Positions 46,601 through 54,240 of a stretch of 64,000 nt of DNA are shown piece after piece. Positions within the stretch are counted from its first letter, which is position 1. Every line of letters starts with the position of its first letter. Under the pieces are notes generated by a model that worked only from the letters and a program-made list of their open reading frames with translations, was not told the DNA's origin and searched no databases. Position numbers and translations under genes: made by a program. The stretch covers positions 30,206,267-30,270,266 of the forward strand of contig OY540809.1 in assembly GCA_961205875.1 (NCBI GenBank), in the 5' to 3' direction. The DNA is from Sialis fuliginosa. Taxonomy: Eukaryota > Arthropoda > Insecta > Megaloptera > Sialidae.

Positions 46601-49208
46601 AATCGCATAAATTTGTTTCTGAAAATTCATATTATACATAATCTTATTCTTGTTAAATCTTTTACTTTCGAAGATATAACCTATGGGCAGGGGAAAAATA
46701 ATTTTTCGATTTTTTTTTTCAATTTTAATAACAATTATTTAATTTTTAATTTTTTAAATGAAAAGTTAAAAAAAGGTCATTCAATTACACATTGATTTTT
46801 TTTATTAAAAACCTTCGGCTTCGGCTTCTGCTTCGGCCAAAAACTGACCTTCGGTCGGACACTACCTATACCTAAACAGATTTTTGAATTCCAGCTTCAG
46901 TCTTAAATTATTTTAACATTAACCCATTCACGGTGCTCTGGAAGCCAACTTTAATAAAAAAATTGATTACCTCTTTTTTTGTACAATTCAATTCTTTAGT
47001 ATTTAAGGAACATTTTAAGACCAAAAAGAAAAAAATCGCCTTGGCGCTTTTTTAATAATTCATAAAATAAGAAATACATAAACCGTATGCAGAATTATAA
47101 CGCGAATTTTATTTAGCATTTATTGTTTATTAACTTAAGTTAATAAACAATAAATAAAATTATATTATATTATATTGTAGAGTAAAAAGTTTTTACTCTA
47201 CAATATAAAAAAAAAATATATATTGAGATTCGAACTCGAGATCCTTAGTTTACAAGAAAAAAAAAAAAAAAAAATGTATATTGGGCTTCGAACTCGGGAC
47301 TCTTAGTTTACAAGATTTGTTATAATTTTATTTAATTATAATTATATTTTTTTGTTTTACAGCCTTTTCAAAATCGCTCTTTATTCTGCCCCACCCTGTA
47401 TTTGATAATATCGATCCGACAATTAGTACCCGAGTTATGAATTATTTTCAATTTTATTATACGGCTTTTTTCTTGTGGAGTCTCTAGCCTTTCAGGTATT
47501 CTTCCGATCTTTTTGAAACTTTAGAAAAATCAATCTTATAAATACCTCAGTTAAGTTCATTAGTTAGCTGAATTCCTTTACGAATTTCAAAATGGCGGCC
47601 GTTCAGAATTGAAAATAATTAATCTCGGGTATTAATTATCGTATCGATAATATCAAATATGTTTTGGAATCCCCTTAATGAAAGAAAATTATTATGTCTC
47701 TTGTGATTTTTCGATATAAAATACCGTTTGGTTTATATTTTAAAATTTACAAAAAATTATAAAAGATCTTATAAACAATGGGTCCCGAGTTTGAATTCCA
47801 ATATTTTTTTATTTTTTTTGTTTATTTTGTTGAGTAAAAAGTTAATAAACAATAAATAATTTAAAAAAATCGCGTTATGACCTGCACACGATTTATGTAT
47901 TTTTTTGTTTTATGAATTATTAAAAAAGCGCCAAGGCGATTTTTTTTCTTTTTGGTCTTAAAATGTTAAATACTAAAGAATTGAATTGTACAAAAAAATC
48001 AGAGGTAATCAATTTTTTTATTAAAGTTGGCTTAGCATCGTGCATTATCATCCCACATTTATATTTTGCCAGATGATTCATAACTAACAATAAGTATAAT
48101 GACTATTCTTGGTATTAATTTGAAAATTTTACATAGCTGTAATTTCAAAACGAGTAGATATATCTCAATAAAATTTGGTATTTTTCCAAATCTACAATAT
48201 GAATAATAAAATAAATCGTGCCAAATTTCATGAAAATCTGATATGATGAGGTTTATACCCTGTGTTGATTTGACATGGAATGACTCAAAAGTCTGATTGT
48301 GAGTTTTATCTAATCCCACTGCCGCCGGATTTGGAACGTATTCACGTCAATCCCATTGACTGTGCATCCCGACACAGTCACACCCATTTTTTCATAAGTT
48401 ATCATGTATGCATGTGTGACATAAGTAAGTATTTTAAAAATCTTACCGGTCTGTAAGCTAGAATAGCTTGATGTAGTTTTTCTGCATCGAACGATGGTTG
48501 ATGAACTTCATTCTCTGGTAATGTTTCATGCTGTTGTGGTAGAAGTCCGTGTTTTGTGGCTTCACTCTGGGCAGGTGCAGTTGGACGCTGGGCTTGAGCA
48601 GGGGCCTCAGGTATTTGAGCTGGTTCAGATGATACAGCGCATTTCAAACATGCTGCTTTCATTTCTTTACGGATTTGTTTTACAACTTCAGGCCCAAAAC
48701 AGCTTTCGTATATCTAGATTAAATCAATATGTAGTTTAAATATATATTTTATATTAATTTGATTTTTGATAATTTTTGAAAAAAAAAATAAATTATTAAT
48801 TAACTAACGTTTCTTAATCCTCTCTTATCCCCGACCTTCTATAAATATATTTAAAAAAATTGAAGTATAGGTGCTATCAAAATATCTTTAAATAGGATTT
48901 TTGTCTATAGTAAGTATTCTTATTTATACAAATTGATTTAATCAATATTTATAATCGATATAGGATTATATTTACATTACATAATAAGATTTTGAGGTTT
49001 CCTTCCTTCTAAGAAATTTTGTTTATAGAATTTTCTAATTCATTAATCGTTTACGATTTTAGGGGATGATTTCTTTTAGGTGCAAAATATTATAATAATT
49101 TACCTTCATCATAGCATATTTCTTGACAAATTTTTCGTCACTTCCACTAAATCCATAGACAACAACTCCTAGCATCAACAATACTATCGTTATAGTGAAA
49201 CTCTTCAT
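22628..49208 (-). CDS. Obp59a: Atypical odorant-binding protein (PBP/GOBP family), probable Obp59a orthologue, 5 exons with a 23.8-kb intron
   Basis: Secreted small-ligand-binding protein; Drosophila Obp59a works in humidity-sensing sensilla. Exons on the minus strand: 49208-49104, 48713-48447, 24653-24468, 24386-24171, 22912-22628. All junctions are phase 0, 352 residues. Residues 1-20 are a signal peptide (MKSFTITIVLLMLGVVVYGF). Then come KFVKKYAMMK|IYESCFGPEV and KEMKAACLKC, a long Pro/Gln-rich insert (about 61-185: PAQAQRPTAPAQ; NPFPQQQFRPYTNQ; YSPYTPAFPGYYPQ), the helix NVTCVMQELGYLDDN, EGVSFCQQFS|QCLPDV, and FFFRCYKHKKLEACIMKDV with the C-x8-C spacing typical of OBP C5-C6. Eight cysteines: about 40, 57, 60, 211, 254, 260, 283, 292. 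The start at 49206-49208 sits just after a T-rich TTTCAG, so a 5' UTR intron is likely. INCENP lies whole in intron 2, antisense. Joining exons 2 and 3 across that intron rests on phase and family pattern; the Obp59a name is less certain than the OBP call. Confidence 0.75.
22974..24148. mobile_element. Tc1/mariner-like foldback MITE, 1175 bp, in OBP intron 4
   Basis: Left end CAGGCTGATTCAGCACTGTC and right end the reverse complement of CAGGGTGATTCAGCGCTGTC, with TA on both sides. The similarity continues inward through nearly the whole element, for example TTACGAGCAATATTGATG-type arms at about 23370 against 23745 and AGGAGGCCC against GGGCCCACTGGCC. The two halves are thus near-complete inverted copies. 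No transposase frame. Confidence 0.8.
24956..42643 (+). CDS. Incenp: Inner centromere protein INCENP, complete, 8 exons, nested inside the OBP gene
   Basis: Scaffold of the chromosomal passenger complex: it binds Survivin and Borealin at its N-terminus and activates Aurora B at its C-terminus. Exons: 24956-25075, 25139-25244, 25317-25453, 35386-36188, 36252-36360, 36446-37090, 40860-41016, 42450-42643; phases agree, 756 residues. The N-terminal helix (YEKLKETLLERDKVYKECEK, ENLDAFLKLCTSF) fits the CEN box. Exon 4 is acidic, Lys-rich and low-complexity. Exon 6 encodes the Glu/Arg/Lys-rich single alpha-helix or coiled coil (about 468-640). The IN-box comprises LKSDDSTDDEE, VPDWCL, DLSKVFNNI and KRTSSAVWRTPPR; the TSS motif phosphorylated by Aurora B is at about 739-741. 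The ATG at 24956 is the first in the open frame; a second Met lies nine codons on. Introns 3 (9.9 kb), 6 (3.8 kb) and 7 (1.4 kb) are swollen by hairpin transposons. Confidence 0.93.
25472..25850. repeat. Inverted repeat related to the ends of the 26129-32720 hAT
   Basis: GAGAGTCTGGGGGTCCTCTG at the left pairs with CAGGGGACCCTCAGACTCTC at the right, and TATTCAGAATAGAGTTGA pairs with TCGACTCTATTCTAAC. The same words occur just inside both ends of the large hAT (about 26170-26215, 32545-32610), so this is probably a short internal-deletion relative. Confidence 0.65.
25979..26128 (+). repeat. Tandem duplication of about 110 bp, second copy split by the hAT insertion
   Basis: GCTGCCACACAAGTGCATAC occurs at about 25979 and 26091. 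The first copy continues as CAGTGGAAGAAAATAGACAAG. The continuation of the second copy (TAGTGGAAGAAAATAGACAAG) is found only at 32725, after the 6.6-kb hAT. The duplication therefore predates the insertion. Confidence 0.75.
26343..27540. mobile_element. TTAA-flanked palindromic MITE, 1198 bp, inside the hAT left arm
   Basis: Ends CAGGTTGACTGCC and its exact inverse, flanked by TTAA on each side. Almost the whole length is an inverted repeat: ACACGCGCGATGAGAATTTC pairs with GAAATTCTCATCGCGCGTG, and ACTTTATTCTGAAAGT at about 26979 pairs with ACTTTCAGAATAAAGT at about 27178, leaving a loop of about 0.2 kb. The TTAA target suggests a piggyBac relative. Confidence 0.78.
28298..31640. repeat. Innermost long hairpin, 3.3 kb, of a dispersed repeat family
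   Basis: GGTTCCGAAGAAACCCTATT with (GTCC)n at the left pairs with (GGAC)n and AATAGGGTTTCTTCGGAACC at the right. Blocks such as AAAAATGGCGCCTGTAGG, the C-rich runs and CTAAAGTCAA occur several times in each arm. One arm unit matches 7490-8640. Poly-C, poly-T and poly-A runs make assembly errors possible here. Confidence 0.7.
29100..29570 (+). repeat. Three degenerate tandem units of about 160 bp in the hairpin loop
   Basis: Each unit carries a CACCCxxTxTCACATATGAAG-like start, a GTTGTAATTGGTTTCATTGG-like block, a GGGAAAAAT block and ATTTACAATTTTGTATAATG. The same unit recurs at about 57160-57430, so it is a dispersed repeat. Confidence 0.55.
32837..34887. mobile_element. Foldback element in INCENP intron 3, 2 kb
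   Basis: Outer ends CCTTTGCGGTC (about 32838) and GACCGCAAAGGGTTAA (about 34877) are inverted, the right one abutting TTAA. Inside, CTGCACTTTTTGATTGGGGT pairs with ACCCCAATCAAAAAGTGCAG-like sequence at about 34715. ATCATTCCATGTCAAGTTTAC (about 33421) pairs with GTAAACTTGACATGGAATGA (34241). Arms are about 0.5 kb or more. A ladder of (CAGA)n lies at 34139-34156. Confidence 0.65.
37138..37637. repeat. Dispersed repeat at the start of INCENP intron 6
   Basis: CTTCCCTGAATCCATTCTGA, a (GTCT)n stretch and CATGGGACTTTCTTATA are shared, in one or other orientation, with 34130-34200, 38860-38890, 52960-53000 and 54205-54230. I take it as a broken copy of one family. Confidence 0.5.
37638..38844. mobile_element. 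hAT-like element with a second hAT-like element inside it
   Basis: Outer ends CAAGGCCGGATTAAC and the reverse complement of CAAGTGCTGGATTAAG, with TTTGCTACGGGCCC just inside the right end and AAATGCTACGGGCCCC just inside the left. Flanking duplications are not clear. No transposase frame. Confidence 0.6.
38126..38785. mobile_element. Inner hAT-like element with its own palindrome
   Basis: Ends CAGCGGCGTAGTTAGGGGG and the reverse complement of AGGCGTCGCTAGGAGTGG. Inside, 38239-38552 is itself an inverted repeat (GACATAGAGCACTCGAAAAC against GTTTTCGAGTTAGATG...ATGCTCTATGTC, and TTAGAAAAAGAGATAGAT against ATCTATCTCTTTTTCTAA). This makes three nested levels. The long G and C runs near both ends are typical of such termini. 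Confidence 0.6.
39024..40666. mobile_element. Foldback element in INCENP intron 6, 1.6 kb
   Basis: Ends AGTCCAGGCTG and the inverse CAGCCTGGACT. The arms match for several hundred bases: TTTTAATACTTACAGGATAT against ATATCCTGTAAGTATTAAAA, and ATGGTTCAATTGCAAAATTC against GAATTTTGCAATTGAACCAT. The middle has a second inverted pair around CCGATTTTAATGCGGTTTTC. The same terminal word heads 54983-55658. Confidence 0.8.
41234..42404. mobile_element. Foldback element in INCENP intron 7 carrying telomere-like minisatellite arms
   Basis: Ends ACACAGCTCCACAAAA and its exact inverse. The arms continue as AACCCCATCACGTCAGGTTT against AAACCTGACGTGATGGGGTT. Both arms hold short tandem variants of AACCCTAAAACCCCATAA (about 41436-41550) and its complement (about 42160-42245). 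A hAT-like MITE (41555-42069) sits near its centre. It fills nearly all of the 1.4-kb intron. Confidence 0.8.
41555..42069. mobile_element. hAT-like MITE, 515 bp, with 9-bp target duplication
   Basis: Ends CAAGGTATATAAAGACAAGG and its exact inverse, flanked by GTTTTAAGG at 41546-41554 and 42070-42078. Each arm holds CTTGACCAATCAGCGTTGGC-type sequence followed by GCGGGAATTGACGTCACC, that is an inverted CCAAT box, a GC-rich E2F-like core and a TGACGTCA palindrome. A diverged second copy is in TMEM43 intron 2. Confidence 0.88.
42697..42702 (+). terminator. Polyadenylation signal of INCENP
   Basis: AATAAA 54 bases after the INCENP stop, followed by a T-rich tract. It lies well before the foldback element that starts at 42924. 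Confidence 0.5.
42924..44650. mobile_element. Tc1/mariner-type foldback element, 1727 bp
   Basis: Ends CACTCATCCAAACAATTAAA and its inverse, flanked by TA on both sides. The arms are nearly identical over about 0.7 kb each (AAGTGCTGTATCTTTGTGAA against TTCACAAAGATACAGCACTT; ATTGATGGGAATACTAATGT against ACATTAGTATTCCCATCAAT). No transposase frame. The near-identity suggests a recent origin. It lies in OBP intron 2, downstream of INCENP. Confidence 0.85.
44753..45090 (+). repeat. Dispersed repeat with (GTCT)n, copy 1
   Basis: TTGCTTCCTCCCAATATCGA, a GTCTGTCTGTCTGTCCGTGT run, CATAACTCATGAACCACTGA and TTGAAACTTGGTCAGATGGT recur in the same orientation at 53330-53660. The remainder to about 45400 shows nothing recognisable. 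Confidence 0.7.
46223..46864. mobile_element. hAT MITE, 642 bp, with perfect 8-bp target duplication
   Basis: Ends TAGTGTCCGACCGAA and the inverse TTCGGTCGGACACTA, flanked by CCTATACC at 46215-46222 and 46865-46872. Just inside both ends the sequence is an imperfect array of CTTCGGC/GCCGAAG hexamers, much richer in GC than its surroundings. The body is AT-rich with no reading frame. Confidence 0.88.
47215..47330 (-). repeat. Tandem pair of tRNA-like (box B) segments
   Basis: On the minus strand CTTGTAAACTAAG is followed by a TCCCGAGTTCGAAGCCC-like arm; two copies lie about 60 bases apart, separated by poly-A. The arm resembles a tRNA T-loop with box B. A third, inverted variant is at about 47787-47812 in the other arm of the hairpin. 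No complete tRNA cloverleaf can be drawn, so this is at most a tRNA-derived remnant. Confidence 0.35.
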
Positions 49209-49288
49209 ATTGACTGAAAAAAAAACTTTAATATAATCAAATGATAACAAATCACCAAGTGTGATTTTTTGGAAAATATGAATGTAAA

Positions 49289-50113
49289 AAGAGCTGTGCA
49301 GTACTCGAGTACAAGTACTTAAGTACTTTTTTTGAGTAATTGTACTTGTACTTAATTACTTTTCCGATGAATTGTAATTGTACTTGTACTTAAGTAAAGA
49401 CCTAACAAAAGTATTTGTACTTTGTTTTTCGTTAAAAAGTGCAATTGCAGTCTAAAATGCCTTTATTAAAAAAAATAGTTCATGCGGTTCTGGTATTATT
49501 TTTTATAAATAACCCTCTGTTTAACAACGGTTTCTTGTTTTATGTTTATTAAATAAAATAAAAATATAGTAGGTATGGACATTATGTAGGTAGTAGGTAT
49601 GTACGTTGTACGTTAAAATTTTTATAATGGTAATCGGTAATGGTTTATAGTTTTGTCGGCTCGAGTGCTTCATTTTCTAACAGCTCAGTGGTTTTTATTA
49701 ATTTATTATTTGTGTATAGAAATTTGATTTTAACTTAAAATTACTTGTTTGGAAATTCTGATAATGTATACATATACGACATTTATCGATTTATCTCCCA
49801 CCCAAAAGATCTAAAAAGTACCCAGGGCTGGGGTGACGCGAAAATAGGCATTACTGCACTGAAGTAAATATAATAAAAAAAGAAAAATATATAACAAATG
49901 TACCTAATTGTAATTGCAATTACAAAAATTTAAGTACAATTACAAAAAGTACTTGTGTTTGTACTTAAGTACATTTTTGTGATAAAGTACTTTTGTATTT
50001 GTACTTAAGTATATTCTTTTTTAAAGTAAATGTACTTGTACTTAAGTACAATTTTTGGTAAAAGTAATTATACTTGTACTTAAGTACATTTTTTTGTACT
50101 TATCGCAGCTCTG
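49289..50113. mobile_element. hAT foldback element, 825 bp, just upstream of the first OBP coding exon
   Basis: Ends AAGAGCTG and CAGCTCTG, flanked by AATGTAAA at 49281-49288 and 50114-50121, an exact 8-bp duplication. Both arms are arrays of the palindromic word GTACTTGTACTTAAGTAC and variants. The middle is unique and AT-rich. It begins 81 bases before the OBP start codon, in the region where that gene's 5' UTR intron or promoter should be. Confidence 0.85.
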
Positions 50114-50633
50114 AATGTAAATAAATGTAAAAGAATGTACAAATGTAAATAATATTAAAAATTAATTCGTGGGAATTTTATTTATTATTATTATTATTTG
50201 TAATATTTTGTTTAAATAATAAAATCACTAACCAGTATAACCGAATAAATCATAATAATATAGGTATTTGTAAATATATTTACATATTGTATATTTCAAA
50301 TATTTTTTTACAAGAGCGCTGAAGGTAGTTTAGGGCGCTAAAATTTCTTAAGGTGGTCCTGAATTTCATTTCCCAGAAATATTTTGATCTAAGAAGGATA
50401 GGTAGAGGGTGTCATATTTAACTGTATAATAATATGGTAAATATTTTATTTAAATTAAAAGTATTTATATAAATATAGTTATATCATTTACCTATTTTAT
50501 ATCTTCAAATTAGGGGGTGTAATGGGAAACGCTATTAACCTAAAGAAATACGCATAAAATCACTACCTTAAAGAATTTAATAAATCCGTTCTTAGCTATA
50601 TTATAATTTTTTGCATACCTACATAAGTACATA

Positions 50634-51335
50634 CAGAGCTGGTCTTAGCAAGTCTGGTGCACTGGGCGAGATTTATTTCGCCCCCACCAAAAAATGCCCA
50701 AAAATCACCGAAAATATTATTATTTTATATATCTCCCACATTTTTTAATGACTTTTTTTATTATATTTAACAGATGAAAACTAAAATGATTGATTGATCA
50801 AATCTTGTAAACAAAAAAAGCATAGCCGCAGTTTATTTTGATTTTCTTTGTAATTTTATAGAGAACAAAAAAGTACCTAGTTTTGATGGATTTCGCGATA
50901 GGGTCGCAGATAAAGCGCAAAATGTGAAAAATCGTGTGCCTTTCCTAATACATTTTATAGCTCTGGGGATTGGCCTAACAGTACTGTTACGTTTTTCATA
51001 AAAATTAATAATTTTTACAAGAATTTGAAGAAAATATTAAAAAAATAGATAGTTTGAAAAATAAACATCAACCTTTAACCCTTGCCTTAAAATATCTTAT
51101 TAAAGGTTTTCTGGGTTGCAATATAAGGATTTGTTAGTTAAGCTGTCAAATAATCGATTTTTATTAGATTTAAATTAACATTGTATATTTTTAGCAATAT
51201 TTTTTGCAAAATCGGTTAACAGATCGACAAAAAAAATAATTTAGATTAAAACAAATTAAGTTCACTCAAAAATTACAGCCCCTTCTGGCCCGGCACCCTG
51301 AGCGGTCCCCCCCCCCCTATTTAAAGCCGGCTCTG
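50634..51335. mobile_element. hAT-like non-autonomous element, 0.7 kb
   Basis: Ends CAGAGCTGGTCTTAGC and the reverse complement of CAGAGCCGGCTTTAAA, with CTGGTGCACTGGGCGAG inside the left and a C-run inside the right end. The flanks no longer show a clean duplication. No reading frame. Confidence 0.65.
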
Positions 51336-51599
51336 TCAACATATTCTACCTACTTAAAAATATTTTCGTGCAAGGAGAAAATAAGTTTAAAAAAACGAAT
51401 ATTAGTAGGTACTTACTTAATAAAGTGGCCGATATTTAATTAAATTCACGCGCATGTAAGACACCTATTCAAGTTATTACTATACATATGAGCTTATTTT
51501 TTAATTTTTTTTTGTTGACTAGTAACGTATATAATTAGAAGTAAACTATCATAAAAAACAATTTTTGGTAAAATGTATTCAAAGGAAAAAAAAATTTTG

Positions 51600-52515
51600 A
51601 ACATATTAATTTTCACACTTAATTTAAAGTTAAAAAGTTAATTTTGAAAGTGGCTTAACTCCACTTCATTATTAATAATGTTGTTAATTTATCACAATAG
51701 CTGAAAAACTACAGCTTTCTACGGAAAATGCTTGGTACAAAAGTTTTAGGATTTGGTGGGGCAAACTCAGTGAAGGTAACAATTTTGGCGTTTACTGGAG
51801 ATTTTAAGGTCATTTTGGGGTCAGCAAATTTTTTTAAATAGAAACTAACTTATTTTTTGCAGATTTGTATTTTGCAAAAAAATAGAAATAACTTTTGTCT
51901 GAAAAGTTTTTTTAAAAACTTCAATTTTAACGTAATTAAAAAAATAATTTAAAAATAATTTAAAAATAATTATTTTGACCCCAAAATGACCTTCAAACCT
52001 CCACACACAGGTCAAAATTGTTACCTCCATTGATTTTGCCCCTCTAAATCCTGAAACTTTTGTACCAAATATTTTCCCTAAAAATCCAGTTTTCCAGATA
52101 TTAAACAATCTCAAGATTTAAAAATCAACCTGTATATACATACTTAGATTTCCTAAATTGTATACATTTTTTAAGAGTTATAAAGAAATAATATAAAATA
52201 AAGTGAATGTTTTTTTTTAATTTGAAGCATTTTAACTAACAACAAATGCAGTTGAGTTCTTTTAAATTAATAACAAATGTAATTGTTGATTTTGAAAGTG
52301 GCTTAACTCCATTTGTGGTAAAAAAACACATATTATTCATTTAATAATTGAGGTTATTTTAATAGTAATTATAAATTTAACTCTCTTAGAAACACTTAAT
52401 CAATGTGGCACATTGATATCTTACACGTATATTTTTAATTTTATTGAAATTCAAACTCTTTAATATCTCAGTTTAAACATAAATGGAGTTAGGCCACATT
52501 CAAAATAAACGGCTC
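51600..52515. repeat. Inverted repeat plus a short MITE with AGTGGCTTAACTCCA ends
   Basis: At about 51700-52100, CTTGGTACAAAAGTTTTAGG pairs with TCCTGAAACTTTTGTACCAA, and TTAAGGTCATTTTGGGGTCA pairs with TGACCCCAAAATGACCTT. At 52290-52510, TTTTGAAAGTGGCTTAACTC faces GGAGTTAGGCCACATTCAAAA. A further copy of that end lies at 51640-51660. Confidence 0.6.
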
Positions 52516-53329
52516 ATATATTAATTATTATTGTTGTTATAATATTTACAAAATATTCCTACCCATTTTATATGAATTAATGTCAAGAGGTTGTTCCAAA
52601 TAAATGAATGAATGAATGTGGTATTCGGAAGTATAATAGTACAATGCAATTTGCAACCCTGCGGTTTTATTTTAGTGAATGGGGATCCAGTCGGTCAGTG
52701 GAACGGAAATGCGTAAGAATAGGTACGCAATACAAAGATTGTTTGTTGTGTCAGTACAAATGCACGCATTTTATCAATGAAATTTTATTAATAAATAAAT
52801 ATTGCATAAATATAAACATCAACATATTATTATGTGTAAAACATTTTTTGTCGAATTAGATATGATGTTTGTTTTATTTATTAAGTCCAATCCATTATTG
52901 CTTCTTCGCTATATCGAACATACGAGAAGGTTTGTGACCGTTTTAAAATTAGAAAAAATATCTATCATGGAAGCCACGATACTTTCTTATACGCAATACT
53001 GACAATGAGAGTGAACAGTGTATGATTCTAATTTTATTAAAGAATAGAAGATAAGGTGTATATTTTTAGTTTAAAAAATAGAAGATAAAATAAAATTAAT
53101 GGGACTTAAATTATAGATAATAATATTCTCTATTATACATTTTTTTAAACGTTATTACTATTACTAAACTGGAAACAGATGTTTATTCTTGTCAATTTTT
53201 GAATTTTTGAATTATTTTTGAACGGCGAGAATAAAAAAAAACAATGTTTTAGATAAAAAATATCGAGTGTATTATTATCTATGGTTTATGTTCCATTAAT
53301 TTTTTTTCTATCATGTATGATTTAGCCAG

Positions 53330-53660
53330 AAAGAATTTTGCTTCCTCGCAATATCGAAGATACGAGAAGCTATGTGATCGTTTCAGATTGAGTCAAAAAA
53401 AAAGTTCTCCAATTTCAAAATTTTAAATTTATTTATCCGTTTCACGTCAAGACAAACACTTTTCGTTCCGTGTCTGTCTGTCTGTCCGTGTGTCCGTCCG
53501 TCCGTCCGTCCGTCCGTCCGTCCGTCTGTCCCCTGAATCCTTGTCACACGCATAACTCATGAACCACTGAACCGATATTATTGAAACTTGGTCGGATGGT
53601 TGGGTTTGGTTTGAGGACGGTCCCATTTCAAAATTATCAAAATCGTGTGTAAGGGGGAGG
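53330..53660 (+). repeat. Dispersed repeat with (GTCC)n, copy 2
   Basis: Second copy of the 44753-45090 repeat, same orientation, with the simple run expanded to about nine GTCC units at 53490-53528. The run is a likely length-variable microsatellite. Confidence 0.7.
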
Positions 53661-53874
53661 GGTGACACCCCAAAATATTTCTTTTTTCAAGATATCTTAA
53701 GAACGACACATGTTACGAGAAAATTTTATAGAATATTTTTTGTAGAGAATTAAATTTCCTATAATATGGGTCTACTATGTTTGTTGTAAAATATTCCCTT
53801 ACAAAGATTTATCTAAATTAATTTTAAAAATTCGTGTTTTGTTTTTCTAAATTGATATTTGATTGGATATATTA

Positions 53875-53955
53875 AGTGTCATTTTGACGTTTTAAATGTC
53901 ACTTTGGCGTTTTAAATGTCACTTTGACGTTTTAAATGTCATTTTGACATTTGCA
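53875..53955 (+). repeat. Short tandem repeat, about 20-bp unit, four copies
   Basis: GTCATTTTGACGTTTTAAAT is followed by GTCACTTTGGCGTTTTAAAT, GTCACTTTGACGTTTTAAAT and GTCATTTTGACATTTGC. No function suggested. Confidence 0.75.
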
Positions 53956-54240
53956 TAAATTTAGAATTAGATTGAAATTGTCAAAAAATTAAAAATATAT
54001 GAAAAAATATTCAGGTGCGTTTTAAGAAAAAATTCAAACTAAGATTTTTTAGTAAAATTTGTATAAAAATTAAATGGTTAACCAATGCCAGGCGATTTAT
54101 CTGAACACAATCGGTTTTAGTGAATTTAGCACGAGGAAGCACTGTGCATTTACTTGGCAGATGTTTTTTACATAATTAATTAGAATCACCCGCACTCAGT
54201 ATTACGTATAAGAAAGTCCCATGACATTCATGGCAGATCA

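Larger units (their letters stand above)
45401..48292. mobile_element. Large foldback element, 2.9 kb, containing a hAT MITE in its left half
   Basis: GAGTCATTCCATGTCAAATC at the left pairs with GATTTGACATGGAATGACTC at the right, and TTTTCATGAAATTTGGCAC pairs with GTGCCAAATTTCATGAAAAT. An inner pair covers 46919-48046 (ATTCAATTCTTTAGTATTTA against TAAATACTAAAGAATTGAAT; CGCCTTGGCGCTTTTTTAAT against its inverse). The first word is shared with the 33.4-kb and 34.2-kb positions. Confidence 0.75.

Noticed and set aside
52608..53002. Two overlapping plus-strand frames, considered as a 5' OBP exon or a small gene
   Set aside because: Wrong strand for the OBP, no signal peptide or domain, and the second frame runs into a dispersed repeat (ACGATACTTTCTTATACGC).
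53490..53530. (GTCC)n as a possible CRISPR-like or regulatory array
   Set aside because: Four-base simple repeat within a dispersed element, no spacers; ordinary microsatellite.
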